DNA from: Hyphomicrobiales bacterium
Lineage (GTDB): Bacteria; Pseudomonadota; Alphaproteobacteria; Rhizobiales; HXMU1428-3
Assembly: GCA_017640685.1 (NCBI GenBank)
Contig: JAEPQF010000023.1
Location: 1 to 35,815 of the forward strand
Direction of reading: 5' to 3'
Length of the DNA: 35,815 bases
Position 1 is the stretch's first letter. Each line of letters opens with the position of its first letter. A program made the translations under genes and the position numbers. Below, piece by piece: positions 1-7,693 of this stretch. The notes beneath the pieces are model-generated. The model was given only the letters and a program-made list of their open reading frames with translations, was not told the origin of the DNA and ran no database searches.

Positions 1-614
1 ATCACTCGTTTGATATACTCGTTTGCTTGATTAGATATTTCATTTTGTTGTTCAGCAGCCTCTTTCATATTTGTTGCAGCTTTAATTGAAGTTTCTAGAC
101 TATTCTTCATTTCTTCGTCGAATGAGGCAATATACTCATTTAAAACATTCACTCTTTTAACCTGAAATAATTCAGCCTTTTTGGCCTCATGAATATCAAC
201 GAGAGAACCACAGGCTCGTAAAGGAATTCCATTCTCGTCATGCATTACGCCACCTGTTGCACGAAACCATCTATATGAACCATCAAATACTTTTAATCGA
301 TAGGTGGCATCATATCCTTTTTTCTCCCCAGAAAGAGCATCCGTAAAAAGTTCAAATGTTGGCTCGACATCTTCTGGATGCAGTCGATCAGACCAAGCCT
401 CAACTAGATTTGGAAAATCATCTAGCGTGGAAAACCCACATAACCTTCTAAACTCTGATGACCAGGTCCATTTACTTTTTTCATGCATGGGATCTCCATC
501 ATGGAGGACAGCATCCCATAACCCTACACCAGAATATTTATCTAAGAGATCTAATAAATTACTTTTGTCTGTATGCTGATTATTTTTATTAACAAATGAT
601 GACAATCTGTTCAT
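1..614 (-). CDS. PAS-domain methyl-accepting chemotaxis-like protein, N-terminal part (cut by window edge)
   Basis: The frame opens at an ATG (612-614) preceded on the minus strand by a strong GGGGAGGAT ribosome site and runs open off the left edge (204 complete codons). Residues about 25-135 form a PAS_3-type sensor domain; visible pieces are WTWSSEFRRLCGF, LHPEDVEPTF and YRWFRATGG. It is followed by a helical stretch rich in Glu, Lys, Asn and Ala, as expected for the start of a coiled-coil signalling domain. There is no N-terminal signal or membrane segment, so the protein is probably cytoplasmic. I recognise this PAS version from soluble chemoreceptors, but the diagnostic signalling hairpin lies outside the window. 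A PAS histidine kinase or diguanylate cyclase is the alternative. Confidence 0.7.
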   Translation of the reverse strand, partial: MNRLSSFVNKNNQHTDKSNLLDLLDKYSGVGLWDAVLHDGDPMHEKSKWTWSSEFRRLCGFSTLDDFPNLVEAWSDRLHPEDVEPTFELFTDALSGEKKGYDATYRLKVFDGSYRWFRATGGVMHDENGIPLRACGSLVDIHEAKKAELFQVKRVNVLNEYIASFDEEMKNSLETSIKAATNMKEAAEQQNEISNQANEYIKRV

Positions 615-746
615 AGATATCCTCCCCACGACATAAAGCTTATAGATATTTAATTTTCAGGAATTTTAGTGGCTTACCAGATGTTTGCTGATCTTACTTT
701 TTTAAAGATCCTGAATTAACATCGTTTTGAAACCAAAGAAGGACAA

Positions 747-780
747 AAATAAAAGAGATGATTGAACACCTCTTTTATTT
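747..780 (-). terminator. Hairpin terminator between porin and PAS gene
   Basis: A perfect 11-bp inverted repeat (arms 747-757 and 770-780, 12-nt loop) lies just after the porin stop. On the minus strand the right-hand arm runs into TTTATTTTTG, a short U-rich tail. It would end the porin transcript and separate it from the downstream PAS gene. Confidence 0.65.
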
Positions 781-795
781 TTATATTTAAGTGAG

Positions 796-2148
796 TTAAA
801 AGAAAATAACTCCGCCTAATACAAAGAGATCTAAATCTTCAGCGTTATTAAGATCATCAACAACTGAGCCAGTACCATCGACGTCAAGTTCGAAGCGTAC
901 CCAACGGCCATAGATTTGTAAGCTCGCTGCATCAATCCATTGATTTACACCAACGCCATATCTTGAGTAAGTTGAACCTGTGATACCTGCGTTAAATAGA
1001 TTGACACCAAATTGATCCTTGTATTCACCATAATCAGCAAAGATTGCTGTTTTACCAAGTGAATTCCATTGACGTTTAATACCGGCTTTAAACCAATAAG
1101 CTTCAGCATTTTTTTCCATACCTGCAGGTCTTGCAATTCCTGCAAAAGTGTCTCTTACTTCATTGCCATAAGAGCCGATACCAAATATGCCTGTTGGTTG
1201 ATGCAAGAACCCGACTTGAACTTGATAATATTCAGTGTCGTTACCTTCGTCACTATTATCTGTGTAAGCAGCTGCTGCACTTACAAGAAAGTCATTAATC
1301 GTATTATTATATTTTAGAGCTACATCGAAATAATCATCTTCACCCCAACCAACAGAAAGTTGGAAGCCAGCAAACACAGGAGAGTCATATAAGACACCAT
1401 TAGTTGATAGGCCATTACAGTCTGTTCCAACACCAATACCACCAAGTGTTTGACACTGAGCAAAATCCCCCCAGTTCAAATTAACACCGGAATTTAAAGT
1501 TGATGCGATACCTGTGTTGGCCGCATTAGCAGACCCATTATTATATGTTGCACCATTAGAATTTCTAAGGAAGAAACCTTGCCCTCTAAAGATTGGTGCT
1601 AAACTTGCCCAATAACTACCTGAAGGGTCAACTAGAGCTGCAGAGTTATCAGCAGCGCCACTTAAGAAGCCCCAACTTAATCTACCTAACCGTTTATTTT
1701 CTAAATAAAGATAGCTCTCTGTATGATTAATTCCTGGCAATAGAGAGTTATCATCATCAGCTTGGTTAAACCCTAGAATAGATCCGCCTGACCCATCACC
1801 TAAAATATCGATTGCTATTTTATAACCGGCTGTCCATTCACTGTTGATTTTAGCCGAGCCATGGAATCTTAGAACATTGGAAATTGTGTAACTGTTATCG
1901 TCTCCGACATAAACGTCACTATCAATTCCATCATCCCAAGCGAAAATAGCAGTATTCACACTACCAGACACGACAAGAGAAACTTTTCTGTTTCCCTTGC
2001 GAGCAGTTGTAGCCTCTAAAACAGCAACTCGCTCCTCTAAATCTGCACAACAATCGCCACCTAAATCAGCAGCTTGTACTGTTGAAACGGCTCCCCAATG
2101 AAACAAGGCCATAACCCCTAGGCCTATATATTTAAAATTTTTCTGCAT
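796..2148 (-). CDS. Outer-membrane porin, alphaproteobacterial Porin_2 family
   Basis: A 450-residue beta-barrel porin that forms a diffusion channel in the outer membrane. Residues 1-26 are a signal peptide ending VQA before ADLGG. Next comes the short coiled-coil segment DLEERVAVLEATTARKGN that marks this family (Brucella Omp2 and rhizobial RopA type), then NRKVSLVVSGSVNTAIFAWD, where the first strands begin. The rest is a Gly-, Asn- and Asp-rich pattern of alternating strands ending in Phe, the usual C-terminal signal for barrel assembly. GGGGGA sits a few bases before the ATG. The gene is monocistronic, with a hairpin terminator close after its stop. Substrate specificity cannot be read from the sequence. 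Confidence 0.92.
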   Translation of the reverse strand: MQKNFKYIGLGVMALFHWGAVSTVQAADLGGDCCADLEERVAVLEATTARKGNRKVSLVVSGSVNTAIFAWDDGIDSDVYVGDDNSYTISNVLRFHGSAKINSEWTAGYKIAIDILGDGSGGSILGFNQADDDNSLLPGINHTESYLYLENKRLGRLSWGFLSGAADNSAALVDPSGSYWASLAPIFRGQGFFLRNSNGATYNNGSANAANTGIASTLNSGVNLNWGDFAQCQTLGGIGVGTDCNGLSTNGVLYDSPVFAGFQLSVGWGEDDYFDVALKYNNTINDFLVSAAAAYTDNSDEGNDTEYYQVQVGFLHQPTGIFGIGSYGNEVRDTFAGIARPAGMEKNAEAYWFKAGIKRQWNSLGKTAIFADYGEYKDQFGVNLFNAGITGSTYSRYGVGVNQWIDAASLQIYGRWVRFELDVDGTGSVVDDLNNAEDLDLFVLGGVIFF

Positions 2149-2299
2149 GGTTCCCCCATCCCTGAAACGTATTAAAATAATTTTTTACGCAACACTTACC
2201 TACTAAAGTAGACAATTAGAATTAAAACAGCAGAATCATAATCAATTGGCAGTACCCTGATACTACACCCTTTTATTCACCAATTTAAAAAGAGAAATG

Positions 2300-2332
2300 A
2301 TTGATCTAATAATCAATTGAACAGAGCTGTTC
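2300..2332. repeat. Two small adjacent inverted repeats between porin and RHH gene
   Basis: ATTGAT (2300-2305) pairs with ATCAAT (2312-2317), and immediately after it GAACAG (2319-2324) pairs with CTGTTC (2327-2332). They lie just downstream of the RHH gene on the minus strand and upstream of the porin. They may be weak termination structures or operator-like sites; there is no U tract to decide it. Confidence 0.3.
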
Positions 2333-2342
2333 TTAAGAAACA

Positions 2343-2672
2343 TTAGGAATTCACACACTGTTTCACCCTTAGGTGAGGTGATGAGATGATTTTATCATCT
2401 TTCATTTTAGAGACGTAAGTCAAACAGGCGCATCTTAAGAGTGAAGTAAAATTAGTTGAGATTGTGACTTCATCATTTGTAAGTTCAAGAACCTCATCAT
2501 ACATAAGAGATAAAAATCTCCCTAAACTCATGTCTTGCTTTCTGGCTAATTCTTCTAAAATTTTCCAATAGGCCCCTTCAAGGCGAATGCTAGTGGCATG
2601 ACCAGATAAACGGACTGACCGTGTTTGAGAAGAATAATCCTCTATTGGCAGTTTTGAAAAAATCTCACACAT
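2343..2672 (-). CDS. RHH_4-type ribbon-helix-helix protein
   Basis: A 109-residue protein. Residues about 17-85 match the ribbon-helix-helix family known as RHH_4: the strand RSVRLSGHATSIRLEGAYW, then a helix containing MSLGRFLSLMYDEV, then the SLLRCACLTYV region. Such proteins are small dimeric DNA-binding proteins, common as single-copy genes in Alphaproteobacteria and often mis-annotated as sulfotransferases. The ATG has a GGGGAT-like ribosome site upstream on the minus strand. The target is unknown. It precedes the porin in the same orientation with a 194-base gap. The roughly 30-residue tail after the RHH core is polar and unremarkable. Confidence 0.75.
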   Translation of the reverse strand: MCEIFSKLPIEDYSSQTRSVRLSGHATSIRLEGAYWKILEELARKQDMSLGRFLSLMYDEVLELTNDEVTISTNFTSLLRCACLTYVSKMKDDKIISSPHLRVKQCVNS

Positions 2673-3406
2673 ATCCCCTCCTACTCTTTCTAATTAAAGC
2701 AATAAAACGATTTTAGATATGAACTTATAAGAACCCGAAACTTAAAAGAACAAACGATCGTTTTAAAAAACAATTCATCAGACGTCTGATTTTTTGAATA
2801 ACACCAGCTTATTTTTTAACCACTTTTTTTAATGTGTAAAAATGATTTTTTAAGAGACTTTAAATACCACCCCTTCTCTTTTTAGGGGCTTAAAATTCTC
2901 GCTCATATTTTGGACCTCTAAACCAGTGATATTCTAAATATTATTACTAATCCCCCTCTTCATGTAAAGTAAAAGCATCCTTTTTCAATTCAAAAACCTT
3001 AATAATTTCAATATGTAAACTATATTTACATTAAGGGGCGTATTACTTCTTTACGATCGTAAAGTTTTTTTACAGTTTCGATTGCGAGCGTGAATTTTTT
3101 CTAATTTTTTTTGAAAAACAGCTCATCAAATTGTTTGTAGTAATTAGCTACTACCTTCTTTTTTGAGGCGATAATTATATTCAAAATTGTCTTGATAGGC
3201 TGGGATTGCAAACTGATTTTATTAAGGTTGTTACTCCTATGAAAACCATTTTTGAAATTCTTCATGATGATTTTTCAACTGAAACCACTGTAGGATTTCT
3301 AAGATAAACAAAGGACCTCACGTGTCTTCGTTGTCATCTGTTTTGAGATCTACAGCTTTATCAATTTTGAAAATTACAAAGCATCATAGAAAAGAGAGAT
3401 GAACTT
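2673..3406. other. Gene-free stretch with several perfect palindromes
   Basis: 734 AT-rich bases between the divergent RHH and VOC genes with no convincing gene. It holds perfect palindromes AAACGATCGTTT (2752-2763), ATCAGACGTCTGAT (2777-2790) and CTTTACGATCGTAAAG (3049-3064), plus an inverted repeat ATGTAAA-5-TTTACAT (3013-3031). The first and third share the core ACGATCGT, as expected for a shared regulator site. Promoters for both flanking genes must lie here, but I cannot place them with confidence. Confidence 0.5.
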
Positions 3407-3805
3407 ATGACCGCCAAACTAATTCATTCAATGATTAGAGTTATGGATGAAGAGAAGTCTACTAATTTTTACAAACAAGCCTTTGGCCTTGACGTGTTTG
3501 AGCGGTTTGACTTTGAAGACTTTGTTTTGATTTATCTAAAGAACAACCAATCGAACTTTGAACTCGAGTTGACTGTCAATAAATCACAAACAGAACCTTA
3601 TGATTTGGGAAATGGCTATGGCCACATTGCAGTTGTTGTTGACGACGTTGAAGCTGAACATCAACGATTAACAAAGCTAAATCTCAATCCACAAAATTTA
3701 GTTGAGTTTAACTCTCACCCAACACTCAAAGCGAAGTTTTTCTTCGTTACCGATCCTGATGGATACAAAATTGAAATCCTCCAGAAAATGGGGCGCTTTC
3801 AGTAG
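3407..3805 (+). CDS. Glyoxalase I-like VOC metalloenzyme
   Basis: A 132-residue single VOC (betaalphabetabetabeta) protein close in length to lactoylglutathione lyase. It would convert the hemithioacetal of methylglyoxal and glutathione to S-lactoylglutathione in the cytoplasm. All four expected metal ligands of bacterial GloA can be placed: His7 (LIHSMIRV), Glu54 (ELELTVN), His73 (GYGHIAVVV) and Glu123 (DPDGYKIEIL). The ATG follows AAGAGAGATGAACTT. It lies 82 bases upstream of the Tat-signal and GMC genes in the same direction, so it may act on an aldehyde product of that oxidoreductase rather than on methylglyoxal. The substrate assignment is inferred from family resemblance only. Confidence 0.75.
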   Translation: MTAKLIHSMIRVMDEEKSTNFYKQAFGLDVFERFDFEDFVLIYLKNNQSNFELELTVNKSQTEPYDLGNGYGHIAVVVDDVEAEHQRLTKLNLNPQNLVEFNSHPTLKAKFFFVTDPDGYKIEILQKMGRFQ

Positions 3806-3887
3806 ACATTATCAAGAGGCCTTGCCTCTAGAATAAAGACAAAAATTTAAACTTATAGCTACTTATAGAAATTCTGGGAGGATTAAT

Positions 3888-4415
3888 ATGGGAGAACAGC
3901 AACCACCAAAACTTACGAGGCGTGACTTTATTGCCTCATCAAGTATAGCTGTTGGCGCAGCAGCAATTGTAATTTCAGGATCAGCACTTGTTTCGACAAA
4001 AGAATCGTGGGGCTTAGAAGTTAAACATCTCTCTCCTGAGGCAATGAGTACCTTGATTCAAATGTCGAGAGATATTTACCCTCATGACCGTCTTGCTGAT
4101 CGTTACTATGCAATTGCTTGTAAAAATTTCGATAAACCGGACCTTAAAGAGACTATTGAAGAAGGTATCAAGATTTTAAACAAACTTTCTCAAACTCAGT
4201 TCGGTACTGATTATGTCAATATCGGGTGGGAAGCCGAGCGTACCTCTCTATTAGAAAAAATCCAAACTACACCAATGTTTCAAGCCCTAAGAGGCAGCCT
4301 TGTAACTGGCATTTACAATCAAAAAGAAGTTTGGCCACTTTTTGGATATCAGGGCGCTTCATTTGAGCATGGCGGTTATATTGACCGCGGCTTTGATGAC
4401 ATTGATTGGCTATAA
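3888..4415 (+). CDS. Tat-exported small subunit, gluconate 2-dehydrogenase subunit 3-like
   Basis: A 175-residue protein with a clear twin-arginine signal: TRRDFIASSS at about residues 10-19, then a hydrophobic stretch to about residue 36. The mature part resembles the gluconate 2-dehydrogenase subunit 3 family (PF13618), small partners of membrane-associated GMC flavoproteins. It contains the typical C-terminal WPLFGYQGASFEHGGY stretch. It starts after GGGAGG and sits 16 bases before the GMC gene. Because the GMC protein has no signal of its own, this subunit probably carries it folded through the Tat pathway to the periplasm. No cytochrome c subunit is present beside them. Confidence 0.75.
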   Translation: MGEQQPPKLTRRDFIASSSIAVGAAAIVISGSALVSTKESWGLEVKHLSPEAMSTLIQMSRDIYPHDRLADRYYAIACKNFDKPDLKETIEEGIKILNKLSQTQFGTDYVNIGWEAERTSLLEKIQTTPMFQALRGSLVTGIYNQKEVWPLFGYQGASFEHGGYIDRGFDDIDWL

Positions 4416-4431
4416 AGAGGAGAGATAAAAA

Positions 4432-6000
4432 ATGGTTAAATTTAGCAAAGATGACTCTTCTGTAGTCGTGGTTATTGGATCTGGTGCTGGTGGCGGTGTT
4501 GTTGGAACTGATCTCGCTTTGAAAGGTATTAAAACAGTTATCCTTGAAGCGGGAAAAAGACACGAGACTCATGATTTTATAAATGATGAATGGGATAGTT
4601 TTTCTCAACTCGCTTGGACAGACCAACGCATGACATCTGGCTCATGGCGTGTTGCAAAAGATTTCCCTCAATTGCCTGCATGGATCGTAAAATCAGTTGG
4701 TGGTTCAACAACCCATTGGGCTGGTGCCTCACTTAGATTTCAAGAACATGAATTTAAAACCAAATCAACATATGGAAACGTGCAAGGCGCTAACCTACTT
4801 GATTGGCCGATCACACTAAAAGACCTCGAACCATATTATGCTAAAGCTGAAGATCGGATGGGTGTGACACGCACCAACGGTATCAAAGGTTTACCTGGTA
4901 ATAATAATTTCAAGGTTTTTGAAAAAGGTGCAAAGGCCATTGGCTATAAAGATGTTCATACGGGAACGATGGCTATTAACTCTGAAGAAAGAGATGGTCG
5001 CCCTGGTTGTCAACAAGTTGGTTTTTGTTTTCAGGGGTGTAAATTTGGTGCTAAATGGTCAACTTTATACGCTGAAATTCCAAAAGGTGAGGAAACAGGC
5101 AAACTTGAAGTCCGCCCAGAAAGCTATGTTTTAAAAATTGAGCATGACAAAACAGGTAAAGTTACTGGTGTTGTTTATGCTGATAAAGATGGCAAGGTTC
5201 AAAGACAAAAGGCACGAGTGGTTTGTCTGGCAGGCAATTCTATTGAAAGCCCGCGTATTCTACTCAACTCTCATTCTTCAATGTTCCCTGATGGGCTTGG
5301 AAACTCATATGGGCATGTCGGTCGTAACTATATGCGTCATATGACCGGTTCAGTTTACGGTATTTTTGATAAACCCGTTCGTATGTGGAGAGGCACAGTT
5401 ATGGCAGGCATCATTAAGGATGAAGCCATGCATAATTCTAGCCGTGGTTTTGTTGGTGGTTATGAAATGGAAACTTTATCTCTTGGGTTACCATTTATGG
5501 CAGCCTTCCTCAACCCTGGCGCTTGGGGCCGCTCTTTCACAACAGCGCTAGACGCATATGAGAACATGGCTGGTATGTGGCTCGTTGGTGAAGATATGCC
5601 GCAAGAGACAAACCGTGTCAGCTTGCATAGCACAGCTAAAGACGCTCATGGCTTACCTGTTGCCAATGTACATTTTGATGATCACCCGAATGACATTGCT
5701 ATGAGAAACCATGCATATAAGCAAGGCTCTGCCATTTATGATGCTGTTGGAGCAGTGAGAACATTCCCAACACCTCCTTATCCGTCTACTCACAATTTAG
5801 GGACTAATCGAATGTCTGAAAAACCAAGAGATGGAGTTGTGAATAAGTGGGGCCGATCACATGAAATTCCAAATCTATTTGTTTCTGATGGTTCGGTTTT
5901 CACCACAGGTGGCTGCGAAAACCCAACGCTAACCATTGTTGCCCTAGCAACAAGGCAGGCTGAATATATTGCTGATCAGATGAATAAAGGAAATATATAG
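4432..6000 (+). CDS. GMC-family FAD-dependent oxidoreductase (large subunit)
   Basis: A 522-residue flavoprotein oxidising an alcohol or sugar C-OH group. The N-terminal Rossmann motif GSGAGGG begins at Gly16 and ends with VILEAG. The C-terminal GMC signature holds His454 (THNLGTNRM) and Asn497 (CENPTLTI), the expected catalytic pair. A cysteine cluster Cys193-x5-Cys199-x3-Cys203 (within GCQQVGFCFQGCKFGAK) occurs where some GMC dehydrogenases bind an iron-sulfur cluster. AAAGAGGAGAGAT precedes the ATG. It is co-transcribed with the upstream Tat subunit. This composition suggests a periplasmic dehydrogenase passing electrons to the respiratory chain, not an oxygen-using oxidase. The substrate is unknown. 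Confidence 0.85.
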   Translation: MVKFSKDDSSVVVVIGSGAGGGVVGTDLALKGIKTVILEAGKRHETHDFINDEWDSFSQLAWTDQRMTSGSWRVAKDFPQLPAWIVKSVGGSTTHWAGASLRFQEHEFKTKSTYGNVQGANLLDWPITLKDLEPYYAKAEDRMGVTRTNGIKGLPGNNNFKVFEKGAKAIGYKDVHTGTMAINSEERDGRPGCQQVGFCFQGCKFGAKWSTLYAEIPKGEETGKLEVRPESYVLKIEHDKTGKVTGVVYADKDGKVQRQKARVVCLAGNSIESPRILLNSHSSMFPDGLGNSYGHVGRNYMRHMTGSVYGIFDKPVRMWRGTVMAGIIKDEAMHNSSRGFVGGYEMETLSLGLPFMAAFLNPGAWGRSFTTALDAYENMAGMWLVGEDMPQETNRVSLHSTAKDAHGLPVANVHFDDHPNDIAMRNHAYKQGSAIYDAVGAVRTFPTPPYPSTHNLGTNRMSEKPRDGVVNKWGRSHEIPNLFVSDGSVFTTGGCENPTLTIVALATRQAEYIADQMNKGNI

Positions 6001-6062
6001 ATTTATCATTCTCCTAGTTCGTCGGGCAATTAATCCTCTACGACCTTGACGACTAGAGCTAG

Positions 6063-6109
6063 CCAACCTATCCATCTGCCCCTGTCTGGATGGATGGGTT
6101 GGTTTTTTT
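6063..6109 (+). terminator. Strong rho-independent terminator after GMC gene
   Basis: A 14-bp stem (6063-6076 with 6089-6102, including one T-G wobble) with a 12-nt loop is followed by seven T residues (6103-6109). It ends the VOC/Tat/GMC operon and isolates the peroxiredoxin gene. Confidence 0.9.
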
Positions 6110-6197
6110 ATCTTTAATTAAAATTCAAAGATGTTTGGGCTGCAGACTATCGCCCGATGACAATCACATTCCATTTAAATATATAGGGAGTTTTGAT

Positions 6198-6791
6198 ATG
6201 AAAATGGTAGGAAATCGATTTCCTGATGTTTCAACACCGGCAGTCACAGAAACTGGGGAAATAGTTGATCATTTTAATGTCCACGAGCAAGCTGAAAAAC
6301 AATATGCCGTCGTATTTTTCTATCCACTAGATTTTACATTTGTTTGCCCAACTGAAATTGTTACATTTGATAAACTGGTTCCAGAATTTGAAAAAAGAAA
6401 TGTGAAAATCATAGCTGCTTCTGTTGATAGTGCTCATTGTCACGCAGCTTGGAGACGAACTGAACTGAATGAGGGGGGAATTGGAGAGGTTTCATTCCCT
6501 ATGATTGCAGATATAAAGCGGCAACTTTCAACAGAACTTGGAATTTTGACTGATTGCGGTGTCACTTATAGAGCAAGTTATTTACTGGATACGAATGGTG
6601 TTATTCGTCACATGGTTGTGAATGACCTTCCTCTTGGACGCAATATTGAAGAAATGCTGCGAATGGTTGATGCTTTACAATTTTCTGAAAAACATGGTGA
6701 TGTTTGTCCTGCGAATTGGAAAGAAGGCGACACTGGCATTTCGGCTACCAGAGAAGCAACAGCTGCTTACCTTTCTGAAAGTGCAGCTTAA
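6198..6791 (+). CDS. Typical 2-Cys peroxiredoxin (AhpC/Prx1 type)
   Basis: A 197-residue thiol peroxidase that reduces hydrogen peroxide and organic hydroperoxides in the cytoplasm. The peroxidatic cysteine is Cys50 in FVCPTE and the resolving cysteine is Cys170 in VCPANW, so it works as a head-to-tail dimer with intersubunit disulfides. The open frame extends upstream to an ATG at 6090, but that lies inside the preceding terminator stem. The ATG at 6198 with GGGAG eight bases upstream gives the standard N-terminus MKMVGNRFPD. No dedicated reductase (AhpF or AhpD) is adjacent. The gene is flanked by terminators and stands alone. Confidence 0.92.
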   Translation: MKMVGNRFPDVSTPAVTETGEIVDHFNVHEQAEKQYAVVFFYPLDFTFVCPTEIVTFDKLVPEFEKRNVKIIAASVDSAHCHAAWRRTELNEGGIGEVSFPMIADIKRQLSTELGILTDCGVTYRASYLLDTNGVIRHMVVNDLPLGRNIEEMLRMVDALQFSEKHGDVCPANWKEGDTGISATREATAAYLSESAA

Positions 6792-6817
6792 GCATTGCTT
6801 TTAAATTTTATTACTAT

Positions 6818-6851
6818 AGATCGGTCAATGGCTAAAACGGCCGATCTTTTT
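6818..6851 (+). terminator. Terminator after peroxiredoxin
   Basis: A 9-bp stem (6818-6826 with 6839-6847, core AGATCGG/CCGATCT and one T-G wobble) runs into a run of T residues to 6851. It is placed 26 bases after the peroxiredoxin stop. Confidence 0.8.
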
Positions 6852-6995
6852 AATATCCACTTTTCTACTCAGTCAGTGGTTTAAGGTAATATGAGTAAAA
6901 AGTACAGACAAAGTGTTCAGGCTTCAAACCCATAATATTTATGACCCTGATTATACCAATTATATTAAGACTAATATGATTGGATCAAACTACTA

Positions 6996-7517
6996 TTATT
7001 TAAAACTGATTTTTAATCCCATTTCGTTTTTCATATATAGAAGAGCTTCTGCGTTCCCCATGGCATCATCAACAGGGTTATGCGTGTGTTTGGTTTTTCT
7101 TAAATGTTTGAAATTTTTAAACGTATCTTTTACCAACCCTTTATAAAGAGACCCCAGGTTTGTTGAGCTAAATCCAAACAGATTTTTTTCTAAAAAATGA
7201 ATGAAATACCAATTGATAAACTGCCAATCAAAACCGTTATTATCACTAAAAAATAAAGGTCGACTTTTGCAATTTTCATTGAGCCATTGGTTAAAGTTTT
7301 CCATTACAATTTTGGGCTCATCAAATTCTAAAACCTCAGCTCTTGTAAAGCCTGAGACTGCGAGTGCTTCGGGTATCCATTTTTCACTTATTGGTTTTAG
7401 TTTACCGTAAAATGTTTTATCCAGATCTTGGTCTACGATCACTGCACCAAAAGAGGTCATTGAATAATCTCCTGGAATGGGCCCATCACTTTCAACATCG
7501 ACCATTACAATTGTCAT
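6996..7517 (-). CDS. DEDDh 3'-5' exonuclease, RNase T-like
   Basis: A 173-residue single-domain exonuclease of the DnaQ/RNase T superfamily. The metal-binding acidic residues and the catalytic histidine can be placed: Asp7 and Glu9 (VDVESDGP), Asp97 (GFDWQF), His146 and Asp151 (HNPVDDAMGNAEAL). The N-terminus MVDVESDGPIPGDYSM is typical of a bacterial 3'-5' exoribonuclease-like family. The DNA or RNA preference cannot be told from sequence. It lies just downstream of the RNA-repair genes in the same orientation but beyond a hairpin terminator, so an RNA-processing link to rtcB is possible though not shown. Confidence 0.8.
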   Translation of the reverse strand: MTIVMVDVESDGPIPGDYSMTSFGAVIVDQDLDKTFYGKLKPISEKWIPEALAVSGFTRAEVLEFDEPKIVMENFNQWLNENCKSRPLFFSDNNGFDWQFINWYFIHFLEKNLFGFSSTNLGSLYKGLVKDTFKNFKHLRKTKHTHNPVDDAMGNAEALLYMKNEMGLKISFK

Positions 7518-7658
7518 TTTATTTTCTTTCTTAATTTTTTAACTTACTATAGACTTATTTTGCTGGACAATTTTCTTGAACAAATCCCTCTCCTTTTAAT
7601 AAAGGTGCGAACCGTATTTCATCTGTACGATCTTTTTCATGAGGTTTTCCTTCCTTAT

Positions 7659-7688
7659 AAAAGAGACCTCACTTCGAGGCCTCTTTTT
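7659..7688 (-). terminator. Terminator downstream of rtcB (bidirectional hairpin)
   Basis: Stem AAAGAG/CTCTTT plus CCTC/GAGG, separated by one A-C mismatch, closes a 5-nt loop (7671-7675). It begins six bases after the rtcB stop. T runs flank it on both strands (7684-7688 on plus; TTTTAT on minus), so it can act in the rtcB direction. Confidence 0.7.
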
Positions 7689-7693
7689 CATCA

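Noticed and set aside
3239-3307. 22-codon ORF upstream of the VOC gene
   Set aside because: It has no ribosome site and is too short to judge.
6090-6197. 36-residue N-terminal extension of the peroxiredoxin
   Set aside because: Its start lies inside a strong terminator stem; the ATG at 6198 has a good ribosome site and gives the family-standard N-terminus.
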